The notes: generated by a model from the letters alone, not told the origin. DNA of 13,569 nt from an uncultured Oscillospiraceae bacterium (GCA_934565615.1 CAKTIH010000059.1:1-13569); one strand, 5' to 3'; counted from the first letter of the stretch, positions 1-6,778 are shown. Made by a program: numbers and translations.

Positions 1-21
1 TACTCTTATTTTTTCAACATG

Positions 22-67
22 CTAAAAGTTGGAGCACCCGGAGCTACCCAGGTACCCCAACTTTTAG
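22..67. repeat. 11-bp perfect inverted repeat beside the IS remnant
   Basis: CTAAAAGTTGG at 22-32 is the exact reverse complement of CCAACTTTTAG at 57-67, with 24 nt between them. The arm resembles the CCAACTTTT core often seen in terminal repeats of Firmicute IS3-family elements. It lies just beyond the 3' end of the transposase remnant, where an IS end is expected. Two opposed copies so close together could be two IS ends left back-to-back, or simply a hairpin. I see no flanking target duplication. Confidence 0.5.
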
Positions 68-88
68 TTTACAGCCATAAGATTTTTG

Positions 89-122
89 CTGCCAAGAGCG
101 TTCTGCTCTTGGCAGATTTTTT
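89..122 (+). terminator. Rho-independent terminator-like hairpin, plus orientation
   Basis: CTGCCAAGAGC (89-99) pairs perfectly with GCTCTTGGCAG (105-115) around a 5-nt loop, followed by A and six T (117-122). The T tract is on the plus strand, so it would stop plus-strand transcripts. Read on the minus strand, the direction of the neighbouring genes, the hairpin has an A tract before it and no T tract after it. It overlaps the stop codon of the transposase remnant and probably belongs to the IS end. Confidence 0.6.
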
Positions 123-379
123 ACGCAGCAAATATCATCTGGTGCTTTTCCATTGGCGTAACAACACCCAGATTATGCTGCACGCGCTGGGTATTGTAAT
201 AGTAAATATAATCCCGAATGCGAAGCTGGTGTTCCAACTGCGCGATTCTGATTTGTGCCTGCTCTAACTCTGTCCGTGGCTCCTGCTCATACTTGCGTTT
301 ACCGCGGCGGTCTTCCAGTCCGGTCTCCCCCAGCTCTTTGTATTTCAGCGTCCATGTGCGGGTTCCGTGCTTTGCTTTT
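121..379 (-). pseudogene. IS3-family transposase remnant (OrfA-OrfB ends fused by deletion)
   Basis: The minus-strand frame ending at the TAA at 121-123 reads as transposase pieces. The upstream part (about 241-370) contains WTLKYKELGETG followed by LEDRRGKRK and an Arg/Glu/Gln-rich helix, as in the helix-turn-helix and leucine-zipper region of IS3/IS150-type OrfA. It runs straight into RDYIYYYNTQRVQHNLG and TPMEKH, which is the extreme C-terminus of the OrfB DDE integrase. The start of OrfA, the rest of OrfB and all catalytic residues are missing, so the element is dead. There is no start codon of its own: the frame follows directly from the TGA (397-399) that ends the ArsR-like gene. Confidence 0.8.
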
Positions 380-396
380 TGAGTACACTTATTTAC

Positions 397-792
397 TCAG
401 CACTTTTCTGCCGCCGCGCCATCGCAGCAGCAGTGTGCATTATCCGGTTCTGCCTCTGGTTCCTTCTTGGCAAACGGCTTTACAATACGTGCAATGATCC
501 TGAAGAATTTGAGCCAGCGTTTCATATCGCCATTGGCAACTGAGTTGAGCAGCTTCCCTGCATGGCAGCAGCCCTCGCCGTCGATGGAATAATACATCCA
601 TACACCTACGCGCTCTCCCCGCACGAGCCCGGACTCGCACAGAATCTTCATATGGTGCGACAGTGTGGACTGACTGATCCCCAATCCATCCAGCAGACAG
701 CAGGCGCACTGCTCTCCCTCGCTCAGCTTTTCAAGGATCTTTATACGGTTCTCGTCGGACAGTGCCCGGAACACTCTGAGGTATTCGTTCAT
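397..792 (-). CDS. ArsR/SmtB-family transcriptional repressor with Cys-rich tail
   Basis: This 131-residue winged-helix regulator is the last gene of the ABC-transporter unit. Residues 5-65 match the ArsR fold: FRALSDENRIKIL opens the domain, and GISQSTLSHHMKIL (38-51) is the recognition helix. Cys29, Cys31 and Cys32 fall where ArsR proteins carry the ELCVC metalloid-binding box, so a thiol, arsenite-like or soft-metal signal is plausible. Cys52, the Cys75-Cys76-His77 motif and a terminal cluster (Cys121-123, Cys131) add further ligands; the tail is unusual. The ATG at 792 follows the TGA of the upstream gene by 4 nt, with GGGGAGG about 9 nt upstream. It probably represses its own unit through the palindrome at 4432-4447 (inference). 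The gene ends exactly where the IS remnant begins, so the tail could have been altered by that insertion. Confidence 0.9.
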   Translation of the reverse strand: MNEYLRVFRALSDENRIKILEKLSEGEQCACCLLDGLGISQSTLSHHMKILCESGLVRGERVGVWMYYSIDGEGCCHAGKLLNSVANGDMKRWLKFFRIIARIVKPFAKKEPEAEPDNAHCCCDGAAAEKC

Positions 793-796
793 CGCA

Positions 797-1552
797 TCAT
801 GCCTCCCCGGTCTTTATGCTGCCGGTGGGAAAATACGGGCAGCGCTCATGCAGGCACTCTTTATTCTTCGGGAAAAACTCACAGCTCGGCCGGCTCACCG
901 GCATATCTACGCCGAGGCGCTCCTTCGTGAACTCGACCGCCGTCTCGATGGACTGCCGCCCGGTGCGTTTGCAGCAGCGCGGGCCGCCGGTTGCGACCAG
1001 TGTCTCAAGGCAGCGCATGGTCATTCTCTGCGGCACATCCCAAACCTCCGCCGTAAGCGGGGTAGCCTCGGAAAGGATGCTTGCATAGATACCGGCTCCC
1101 GCCGCCGCGCCGCACACGCCGAGGAAACCGCACGAACCGCCCGAGAGCTTCTTGCCGCGCTTCCATGCCTCGTCCAAACATTCGCGCAGGTCGATATCCC
1201 CGCCGTTATTCTTATACGCTGTAAGCAGTACACAGGGCACAATGCAGTGGTGCTCCGGCCCGTGCATATGTACCGACGGAAGCTTCACAACGTCGAGGAA
1301 AATTTTTATCGGGTCCTTTTCATCCGTGTTCAGGAGTCTTGCGCACACAGCAGCGCTGTCCTTATTATGGCACTCGTCACAGACGAAATGGCCGTCCTCG
1401 CACACGGCGTCCGACGGCTTCTCCTCTCCGCACACGGCGCAGCGGCGCATAACGGTTTTCCCGGAATAGATCAGGGGCTTGCCGCAGATGAGACAGTTAT
1501 TGAAGTTCTCCTCCTGCCCGCAGCAGCAACAGAGCTTATCTATTGATTCCAT
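797..1552 (-). CDS. DUF5714 domain protein, very cysteine-rich
   Basis: This 251-residue cytoplasmic protein has 23 cysteines. Residues 8-11 are four Cys in a row. CLICG, CAVCG, AVCEDG and FVCDECH (about 20-61) look like a double zinc-ribbon or rubredoxin-like module. The C-terminal two thirds carry VHMHGPEHHCIVPCVLL, GGSCGFLGVCGAAAG, a PRCCKR motif and a final CxxxxCP, which I recognise as the DUF5714 type found in methanogens and anaerobic Firmicutes, often beside methyltransferase or radical SAM genes. Its biochemical role is unknown to me; the conserved Cys/His set suggests metal or Fe-S binding. ATG at 1552 has GGAGG 8 nt upstream, and the permease stop is only 4 nt away. Its position between an ABC importer and an ArsR regulator suggests handling of the imported compound. 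Confidence 0.8.
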   Translation of the reverse strand: MESIDKLCCCCGQEENFNNCLICGKPLIYSGKTVMRRCAVCGEEKPSDAVCEDGHFVCDECHNKDSAAVCARLLNTDEKDPIKIFLDVVKLPSVHMHGPEHHCIVPCVLLTAYKNNGGDIDLRECLDEAWKRGKKLSGGSCGFLGVCGAAAGAGIYASILSEATPLTAEVWDVPQRMTMRCLETLVATGGPRCCKRTGRQSIETAVEFTKERLGVDMPVSRPSCEFFPKNKECLHERCPYFPTGSIKTGEA

Positions 1553-1556
1553 GTTC

Positions 1557-2477
1557 TTACCTCCAAACGATCGCTTTCCTCTGGAATGCGGTCACAAGTT
1601 TGTTGAGTACGGTGACAACGATGGCGATACATACGATGCCGGCAACGGCATGCGTATAGTTTGCGTAGGTTATGCTGTTCTGAATATAGTAGCCCATGCC
1701 GTGCGCCGCGCCCATGAGCTCGGCAAAATTGAGCATGAGCAGCGACGTCGTGATGGAGACCTTGAGTCCGGAAACAATGCCCGGAATGACATACGGCAAA
1801 AGCACGCGCCAGATCATGTCCGAGCTGCGCAGATTCAGCATACGGGCAGAGTCAAGTATGCGCGGATCCATGGACTCCACGCGGTTGATGGTCGTGAGAA
1901 ACGTCGGCCAGAACACGCCGAGGATTATGACAAGCGCGGACGCGCTGCGGAAGCTCGGCATCAGCGCGACAAGATACGGCGAGAACACCACGGCGGGTAT
2001 CGGCGCCATGACGTTTGCGATCGGATAGGCAAAGCCGCGCAGCCGCGGGAACCAGCCCGCTATAAGGCCGAACAGCACAGCCAGCACCATACCAGTCACA
2101 AAGCCGATCGTCAGCAGCTCCATGGAATACGCGACGTTCAAAAGCATCTCGCGCCACTGCTCGCGGAAGGTATCAAAAACATTCTCCGGGCACGGCACGA
2201 GCACCGGGTGCGCAATATTGAGCACCGAGGTACACAGCTCCCACGCGATAAGCAGCAGCCAGACAAAGATCATTATATCGCACGATGAGCTTTCGTTTCT
2301 CTTTTTACGTGCTGAAAAACACTTTGCAAGAAACAGCAGCTCTATAAGTGCAAGGCCGACGAGCATCGAGCCGCCCGCGCGGACTGTGGGGCGCTGCTTT
2401 GCGGCAAAGACGACTATCGCGAGAAGAGCTGCAAGGAGCACATGTGCAGCGGCGAACGCTATATTCCTATTTTTCAA
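1557..2477 (-). CDS. ABC transporter permease, NitT/TauT type
   Basis: This is a membrane permease of 306 residues. A first hydrophobic segment lies at about 8-25 and another at 35-52, followed by a BPD_transp_1 domain of about five to six segments (roughly 115-300). The cytoplasmic EAA loop reads DSARMLNLRSSDMIWRVLLP. The usual EAA...G is changed to DSA...N, but the I/V-LP end is kept. The start is taken as TTG at 2477, because it overlaps the ATPase stop by 4 nt (TTGA), GGAGG lies upstream, and later ATGs would remove the first membrane segment. It would form the channel for the neighbouring ATPase and binding lipoprotein. Substrates of this family include sulfonates, nitrate, bicarbonate, riboflavin- and pyrimidine-like compounds; the sequence alone does not decide. 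Confidence 0.88.
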   Translation of the reverse strand: MKNRNIAFAAAHVLLAALLAIVVFAAKQRPTVRAGGSMLVGLALIELLFLAKCFSARKKRNESSSCDIMIFVWLLLIAWELCTSVLNIAHPVLVPCPENVFDTFREQWREMLLNVAYSMELLTIGFVTGMVLAVLFGLIAGWFPRLRGFAYPIANVMAPIPAVVFSPYLVALMPSFRSASALVIILGVFWPTFLTTINRVESMDPRILDSARMLNLRSSDMIWRVLLPYVIPGIVSGLKVSITTSLLMLNFAELMGAAHGMGYYIQNSITYANYTHAVAGIVCIAIVVTVLNKLVTAFQRKAIVWR

Positions 2478-3253
2478 AGCTCCGCCACCTCCGTATCCTC
2501 GCCCTCAAAAAGCCGCATGAGCGTCCTGCGGTACGCGCCGAACTCCTCGCTGCTTTCCACATTCCGGCGCGGGCGGGGTATGTCTATTCTGAGCTCACCG
2601 GCTATCTTTCCGGGCTGCATATAAACAATACGGTCAGCAAGAATAAGCGCCTCGTTGATATCATGCGTGACAAAGACGACAGTCTTTTTCTTCCCGCCGT
2701 CGTTCGTCCAGAGCGACAGCAGCAGCTCTTGGAGAGAGGCACGTATCTTAGCGTCCAGCGCGCCGAAGGGTTCGTCGAGCAGGAGGATGTCCGTGTCCAT
2801 TGCAAGTGCGCGCGCTATCGCAACGCGCTGCTTCATGCCGCCCGAGAGCTGACACGGATAGTAATCCGCGGCCTGTTCCATGCCTACCTTTCGCAGATAC
2901 TCCGCCGCCGTGCGCTTTGCCTCGGCGCGCGGAACACGCTTTGCCCTGCTGAGGGCAAAGCTGATGTTCTTTTCCGCAGTGAGCCATGGGAACAGTGCAT
3001 AGTCCTGAAAGACTATCATGCGGTCGGCGCCCGGCCCTTCCACCGGCTGTCCGCCGATGCTTATCTCTCCGCTGTCGGGCATATCCAGTCCGGCGAGCAG
3101 GCGCAGGAGCGTGCTTTTGCCGCAGCCTGACGGGCCGATGACACAGACAAATTCGCCGTCGGCAATGCTGAGGTCGACCCCATGCAGCGCTTCTGTTTTC
3201 TGCCGCGCGTTCTTATAACAAAAGCGCACGGCGCGCAAGTCAATAGACGGCAT
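2474..3253 (-). CDS. ABC transporter ATP-binding protein, NitT/TauT (SsuB/TauB-like)
   Basis: This complete nucleotide-binding subunit has 259 residues. It has Walker A GPSGCGKST (40-48), the Q-loop at Gln83, signature LSGGM (136-140), Walker B ILLLDEP (Asp160-Glu161), the D-loop GALD and the H-loop His197, so it should be active. The length and the DEPFGALD pattern fit the nitrate/sulfonate/taurine importer class. ATG at 3253 lies 1 nt after the stop of the binding-protein gene with no clear ribosome site, so translation is probably coupled. Its own stop overlaps the TTG start of the permease by 4 nt. It energises uptake by the lipoprotein/permease pair on either side. Confidence 0.93.
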   Translation of the reverse strand: MPSIDLRAVRFCYKNARQKTEALHGVDLSIADGEFVCVIGPSGCGKSTLLRLLAGLDMPDSGEISIGGQPVEGPGADRMIVFQDYALFPWLTAEKNISFALSRAKRVPRAEAKRTAAEYLRKVGMEQAADYYPCQLSGGMKQRVAIARALAMDTDILLLDEPFGALDAKIRASLQELLLSLWTNDGGKKKTVVFVTHDINEALILADRIVYMQPGKIAGELRIDIPRPRRNVESSEEFGAYRRTLMRLFEGEDTEVAEL

Positions 3254-3254
3254 A

Positions 3255-4403
3255 TCAGTCGTGAGTATTGAAATACTCGGTCAGCTCCTGCCAGAGGGCG
3301 ACATCGCTCTCGCGCTCGGCAAGGGTCTTGAGGGCAGTGCCGTAAACGTCAGTGACAACATAATCGTTCCAATCGACCTCTACGGTGTCGGTGATCTCGC
3401 CGAGGTTCGCCATCGCCTCATAGAATTTGACGCAGGCTATCTTATCCGGGTCGAGCGAGAGACGCATTACCGGAGTGTATGTATCCGTGCCGTAGACCTG
3501 CGCTTTCAGGAACTCTCTGTCCTCACCGGCGTAGGCTTCAAGGATATCAAGGGTGGCTTCCTCATTTTCGAGGTAGTAGCGGTATCCGCGCAGGGTCGCG
3601 GTCTCAAAGGCGACGAGTGCGTCGAACTTGTTCTCATATGCCTCCTGGCTGCAAGTCTGACGGCAGCAGGGATAGGTCTCGACAAACTGCTTTACGCTTC
3701 CGACGAGCTCCGCGCCGAAGTTCTCGGCATAGTAGCCAAGGCAGGAGTTCGTGATGCAGTAGTCATACTCGCCCTTGGTGCAGCCCTCGACTGCGGTGTT
3801 GCCGTCGTTGACATACACGAAGGTGACGTCCGCGCCCTCACCGGGTGCGCCGATGGTATAGCCCTGCTCGAGCAGATAGTTCTTCAGAACCATCTGGCCG
3901 GTCTCGGGCATCTGGCAGGCAATGGTCTTGCCAAGCAGGTCGTTGACCCCGGTGATATGCGGCGTGCCCTTAGCGGCGATTATCTCGGAACCCTCGGCGG
4001 CAGTGCCTCCGAACACACGCAGGGTGGTAGTGCCCTGGGAAATAAAGGTCGCGGCGGCAGTGCTGGAGAAGAGGTAGACGTCAAGGTCACCTGTGGAAAC
4101 CGCCATATAGGCATCGTTCATGCTGGAGACCTTTTCAAACTCGACCTTCACGCCCTCCTCGTCAAAGTAACCCATGGCATCGGCGACGAGTACGCCGACC
4201 GGCTTCACGGACTTGCCGAGCAGGCCGACCTTGAGAGTAACTGGCTCTTTGGGTGTTTCCGCCGCGGCGGCGGCTGTTTCGACAGGGGCGGCTGCATCTG
4301 CGGGCTGGCTGTCAGCTGCCGGAGCCTGCGCACTGCCGCAGCCGGTCAGTGCCAGCGCGGAAAGCATGCAGACAAGAATGATGATACTTACAAGCTTTTT
4401 CAT
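3255..4403 (-). CDS. ABC transporter substrate-binding lipoprotein (NMT1/NrtA-like)
   Basis: This 382-residue extracytoplasmic lipoprotein has a Lys-containing N-terminus, a hydrophobic stretch and a lipobox ALTGC with lipidated Cys22. An Ala/Pro-rich spacer (about 25-50) follows, then a two-lobed periplasmic-binding fold of the NMT1/SsuA type (LKVGLLG, AMGYFDEEG, STGDLDVYLFS, DLLGKTIAC). I chose the ATG at 4403 because AAAAGGAG lies 7 nt upstream and the signal peptide then begins MKKL; the in-frame codons up to 4433 fall within the promoter. The mature part is oddly rich in cysteine for an exported protein, including TYPCCRQTC in the second lobe, which may contact the ligand or a metal. It is the first gene of the importer unit. 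Confidence 0.92.
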   Translation of the reverse strand: MKKLVSIIILVCMLSALALTGCGSAQAPAADSQPADAAAPVETAAAAAETPKEPVTLKVGLLGKSVKPVGVLVADAMGYFDEEGVKVEFEKVSSMNDAYMAVSTGDLDVYLFSSTAAATFISQGTTTLRVFGGTAAEGSEIIAAKGTPHITGVNDLLGKTIACQMPETGQMVLKNYLLEQGYTIGAPGEGADVTFVYVNDGNTAVEGCTKGEYDYCITNSCLGYYAENFGAELVGSVKQFVETYPCCRQTCSQEAYENKFDALVAFETATLRGYRYYLENEEATLDILEAYAGEDREFLKAQVYGTDTYTPVMRLSLDPDKIACVKFYEAMANLGEITDTVEVDWNDYVVTDVYGTALKTLAERESDVALWQELTEYFNTHD

Positions 4404-4424
4404 TTGGATTCTCCTTTTTTCTTC

Positions 4425-4455
4425 TATATACATCGAAATATTTCGATATATTCAA
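4425..4455 (-). promoter_or_regulatory. Promoter with palindromic operator for the ABC-arsR unit
   Basis: On the minus strand TTGAAT (4455-4450) can serve as -35, and TATATA (4430-4425; spacing 19) or TGTATA (4432-4427; spacing 17) as -10. Between them, at 4432-4447, is the perfect 16-bp palindrome ATCGAAATATTTCGAT. An AT-rich palindrome between -35 and -10 is a classic position for a repressor. The last gene of the unit encodes an ArsR-family repressor, and this family often binds such sites and represses its own operon. The palindrome is seen; the repressor assignment is inference. Confidence 0.65.
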
Positions 4456-4458
4456 TAT

Positions 4459-4478
4459 AAAAACGCGCCCTTCGCGCG
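4459..4478 (-). terminator. Intrinsic terminator after the DUF1858-like gene
   Basis: On the minus strand, CGCGC-GAAGG-GCGCG (4478-4464) is followed directly by five T (4463-4459). It begins 8 nt after the stop codon of the small gene at 4486-4683. It should end the radical SAM/sirtuin/ligase unit, leaving the ABC-transporter unit to its own promoter. The stem is only 5 bp, though all G-C, so partial read-through is possible. Confidence 0.7.
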
Positions 4479-4485
4479 GTCGATC

Positions 4486-4683
4486 CTATATCATAGAATT
4501 GACCGCTTCGAGAAAGCTGTCCGTTTCAACGTCGAGACTCGTGCACAGCTCGTGCACTGTCAGGTTTTCGTTATCCGGGTTTACGCAGCACATACCGATC
4601 TGGCGGAACATCTGGAACGACTGCGGGTACAGCTCCATCGCCTCGCCGAGGCGCATTTCCGGGTCAATGCCCATTCGTTTCAT
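4486..4683 (-). CDS. Small DUF1858/ScdA N-terminal-like protein
   Basis: This 65-residue helical protein is at the end of the radical SAM unit. The pattern MRLGEAMELYPQSFQMFRQIG, then MCCV, then LTVHELC and a final LEAVNSMI follows the small DUF1858/ScdA_N fold, in which a Cys pair sits after the second helix. Here the pair is Cys32-Cys33, with Cys47 in the next helix; the CxxC of ordinary DUF1858 is replaced by CCVNPD, closer to the CCGG of ScdA. These domains occur in proteins of Fe-S repair, nitrosative stress and redox cofactors, where they are thought to bind metal or thiol ligands. ATG at 4683 has GGGAGG 8 nt upstream, 18 nt after the previous stop. It may be a partner or carrier for the adjacent radical SAM enzyme (inference). 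Confidence 0.75.
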   Translation of the reverse strand: MKRMGIDPEMRLGEAMELYPQSFQMFRQIGMCCVNPDNENLTVHELCTSLDVETDSFLEAVNSMI

Positions 4684-4701
4684 CGTTATCCTCCCCTACC
4701 A

Positions 4702-6027
4702 TTAATTATGATACAGTCTCTCTCCGGTCTCGCTGGTGAGATGGAACGCGCAGAACGGAACAACGTCACCGTCTCCGGTTATCATATGGACACAGCAGCC
4801 CTGAAGCCTGCCGAGGTCGATATTCCACACGTCCTGAAAGCCCTTGCCGGATATCGAGAACGAATGCGTCAGCGTGCGCAGTGCAAACTTCATGAGCGGC
4901 GATGTCTTTGCCTTTTCTTCTGCGCTGTCCTGTATACGCCAGCGCTTGTCGGTGTATTTATTGGTCTTTTCTACGAAGTCCGTCTGCTCGGTATCGCAGT
5001 CGTTCTGGTGGAACTGGGTCATGCAGATGAGCCTGCCGCTCTCATCAAGATAGTAAGTGCTGGAAAAATCACAATGCGGGTCAAACTGCTTGCGCGGGAC
5101 GAAGTTGTCCATTACCAGTTCCTCCGAGCACTGCTCTGTCAGCGCGTGGAGCACATCGTCAAGTCCGCAGCGGCTCTCGTCCGGCGGGGTCTGTCCCGGA
5201 TAGCGGCCGAAATAGCTGACCGGCTGGAAGTGGATACCCTTGACAGTCGGGATATGCTTTTTCGCAAATGCAACTATCTCACCAAGCCTGTGCAGGTTCA
5301 CGCCCGGTATCACAACGGGGACGAGCAGCACGCCGACGCCGAGCTTCTCGCAGTTCTCGATGGCTTTCAGCTTTATATCCAGCATGTCCCTGCCGCGTAT
5401 CGTGTGGTATATCTCATCATCCACGCCGTCGAACTGTAGGTATATCAGGTCGAGCCCGGCCTCCTTCAGCTGACGCAGATAGTCTATATCCTGCGCGATG
5501 CGGATACCGTTTGAGTTTACCTGGAGGTGGACTATCCCCATCTCCTTGCCCATGCGCACGAGCTCTGGCAGATCGTCTCTCACTGTCGGCTCGCCGCCGC
5601 TGAGCTGCACAGAGCAATACTTGTTAGCTCCCAGCGCCGTTTTGAACATTCTGCGTATCTGCTCTTTGTCCGGGTCGAAGCGCTCCGCATTCGCGTCGGC
5701 AAAGCATATTTTGCACTGCATATTGCAGCGGTAGGTTATCTCCAGTATCGATGTGCAGGTGCCGCTGTGGTGCGCGTCGCACAGGCCGCAGTCATATGGG
5801 CAGCCGTGTTCCTCCGGGCGGCCTCTGTCTTTGGCTGGGGCATGTATCCCCTGCCGCATCCAATTTACGTACATATCCGCGTCGCGCCAGAACAACACCT
5901 TGAAGTGTCCGTGTTCTGGGCAGTCCTTGACCATATAGGCTTTGCCGTCTATTCGCTCATAGCGGGCGGGTATTTTCTTCAAGCAGACCGGGCAGAGGCT
6001 CTCAGTCTCGCGCAGTATCTCGTTCAT
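4702..6027 (-). CDS. Radical SAM protein, Tes/MJ0619-like (COG1964 type), copy 2
   Basis: This is a 441-residue radical SAM enzyme. The N-terminal treble-clef-like segment has CPVC (12-15), DCPEHG (35-40) and FWRDADMYVNW, the usual front end of the Tes/MJ0619 group. Next comes a Cys cluster CPYDCGLCDAHHSGTC (Cys76, 80, 83, 91), which may hold metal or another Fe-S cluster. The SAM cluster motif is C101-NMQ-C105-KI-C108, followed by GGEPTVR (144-150), LQVNSNGIRIA and the C-terminal GCCVHMITGDGDVVPFC. Known relatives join or methylate unactivated carbons (tetraether lipid synthase, pterin methylase MJ0619); the substrate here is unknown. ATG at 6027 overlaps the sirtuin gene by 26 nt, with GAAAGG about 10 nt upstream. 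It is a diverged paralogue of the product of 8121-9389. Confidence 0.9.
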   Translation of the reverse strand: MNEILRETESLCPVCLKKIPARYERIDGKAYMVKDCPEHGHFKVLFWRDADMYVNWMRQGIHAPAKDRGRPEEHGCPYDCGLCDAHHSGTCTSILEITYRCNMQCKICFADANAERFDPDKEQIRRMFKTALGANKYCSVQLSGGEPTVRDDLPELVRMGKEMGIVHLQVNSNGIRIAQDIDYLRQLKEAGLDLIYLQFDGVDDEIYHTIRGRDMLDIKLKAIENCEKLGVGVLLVPVVIPGVNLHRLGEIVAFAKKHIPTVKGIHFQPVSYFGRYPGQTPPDESRCGLDDVLHALTEQCSEELVMDNFVPRKQFDPHCDFSSTYYLDESGRLICMTQFHQNDCDTEQTDFVEKTNKYTDKRWRIQDSAEEKAKTSPLMKFALRTLTHSFSISGKGFQDVWNIDLGRLQGCCVHMITGDGDVVPFCAFHLTSETGERLYHN

Positions 6028-6778
6028 ATTTTTTAAGCCTTTCCCACAGAGCGGAGAATATCTCGCCCATTTTTCCGCGCACTATCAGGTCTGCGCGGTC
6101 GTCGAGCGCAGTCTCGTCATTGTTTAGTATAACAAGCGTACCTTTGAAGCGGTCAAGCAGCCGTCCGGCGGACGACACTCTCAGCGATGTTCCCGCCGCG
6201 ATCAGAAGGTCGCACTGTGCGATCTCCTTCACACATCCGAAGATCACATCGGGATCGGGCGTTTCGCCGAAAAGGACTATTCCGGGGCGGATAATGCCGC
6301 CGCACTCGCAGTACGGTATTCCCTCGCAGTATTTCACACGGCGCACATCGTGGCTCTTCCCGCACTTGAGGCAGGTGTTTTTATACACGTTCCCATGCAG
6401 GTCAAAGACCTTTCTGCTGCCGGCGCGCTGGTGCAGCGCGTCGCCGTTCTGCGTGATAATCGAGGAAAGCATCCCCTTTTCTTCCATCCACGCCAGCGCG
6501 AAGTGTGCCAGATTCGGGCGCGCATCGAGGTTCAGCAGCTCCGTGCGGTAGAAATTGAACATTATTTCCGGGTGCTCTTCAAAGAATTCCCGCGAGAGTA
6601 TCCGCTCCGCGGAATAACCGTAGAACTCCTTATTGTTATAGAGCCCGGACACCGCGCTGCGGAAATCCGCAAGCCCGCTCTCGGTGGACATTCCCGCTCC
6701 GCCGAAGAGCACCGTGTGCTTTGCCTGCGTCACAAGCTGCGCAAGCTCATCCATCTTACGCTCAAATTCCTCGTTCAC
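6002..6778 (-). CDS. Sir2-family NAD-dependent protein deacylase (sirtuin)
   Basis: This full-length bacterial sirtuin has 258 residues. It shows the NAD-binding GAGMSTESGLADFRS (27-41), catalytic His128 in DLHGN, zinc Cys136, Cys139, Cys157 and Cys159, then RPGIVLFGE and AAGTSL. Sirtuins remove acetyl or other acyl groups from lysines, using NAD and giving O-acyl-ADP-ribose. The normally strict QNID motif reads QNGD (110-113); Asn and Asp are kept but Ile is Gly, and the following Gly is Ala. RPDIV is RPGIV. These changes could affect the acyl pocket. The start is GTG at 6778, with GGAGAG 6 nt upstream, overlapping the ligase stop by 4 nt (GTGA). Coupling to an AMP-forming ligase recalls the control of Acs by CobB-type deacetylases. 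Confidence 0.93.
   Translation of the reverse strand: MNEEFERKMDELAQLVTQAKHTVLFGGAGMSTESGLADFRSAVSGLYNNKEFYGYSAERILSREFFEEHPEIMFNFYRTELLNLDARPNLAHFALAWMEEKGMLSSIITQNGDALHQRAGSRKVFDLHGNVYKNTCLKCGKSHDVRRVKYCEGIPYCECGGIIRPGIVLFGETPDPDVIFGCVKEIAQCDLLIAAGTSLRVSSAGRLLDRFKGTLVILNNDETALDDRADLIVRGKMGEIFSALWERLKKYERDTARD

Noticed and set aside
380..399. TGAGTA...TACTCA 6-bp inverted repeat at the end of the ArsR-like gene as a terminator
   Set aside because: The stem is weak and is followed on the minus strand by A, not T; it also includes the stop codon. Chance is more likely.
19..497. Plus-strand short frames across the left end
   Set aside because: They overlap the IS3 remnant and the ArsR tail in other frames and have no domain, ribosome site or sensible composition.
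848..1546. Plus-strand frame of 232 codons opposite the DUF5714 gene
   Set aside because: It is antisense to a Cys-motif-rich gene with a proper start and spacing, and has no family resemblance of its own.
4404..4433. Longer start for the binding lipoprotein at 4433
   Set aside because: It would put a charged decapeptide before the signal peptide and place the start inside the operator palindrome; ATG 4403 has an ideal ribosome site.
3261..5439. Long plus-strand open frames of about 400 codons opposite the binding protein and radical SAM genes
   Set aside because: They run antisense to well-recognised proteins, cross a terminator and a promoter region, and have Arg/His/Leu-rich compositions typical of shadow frames.
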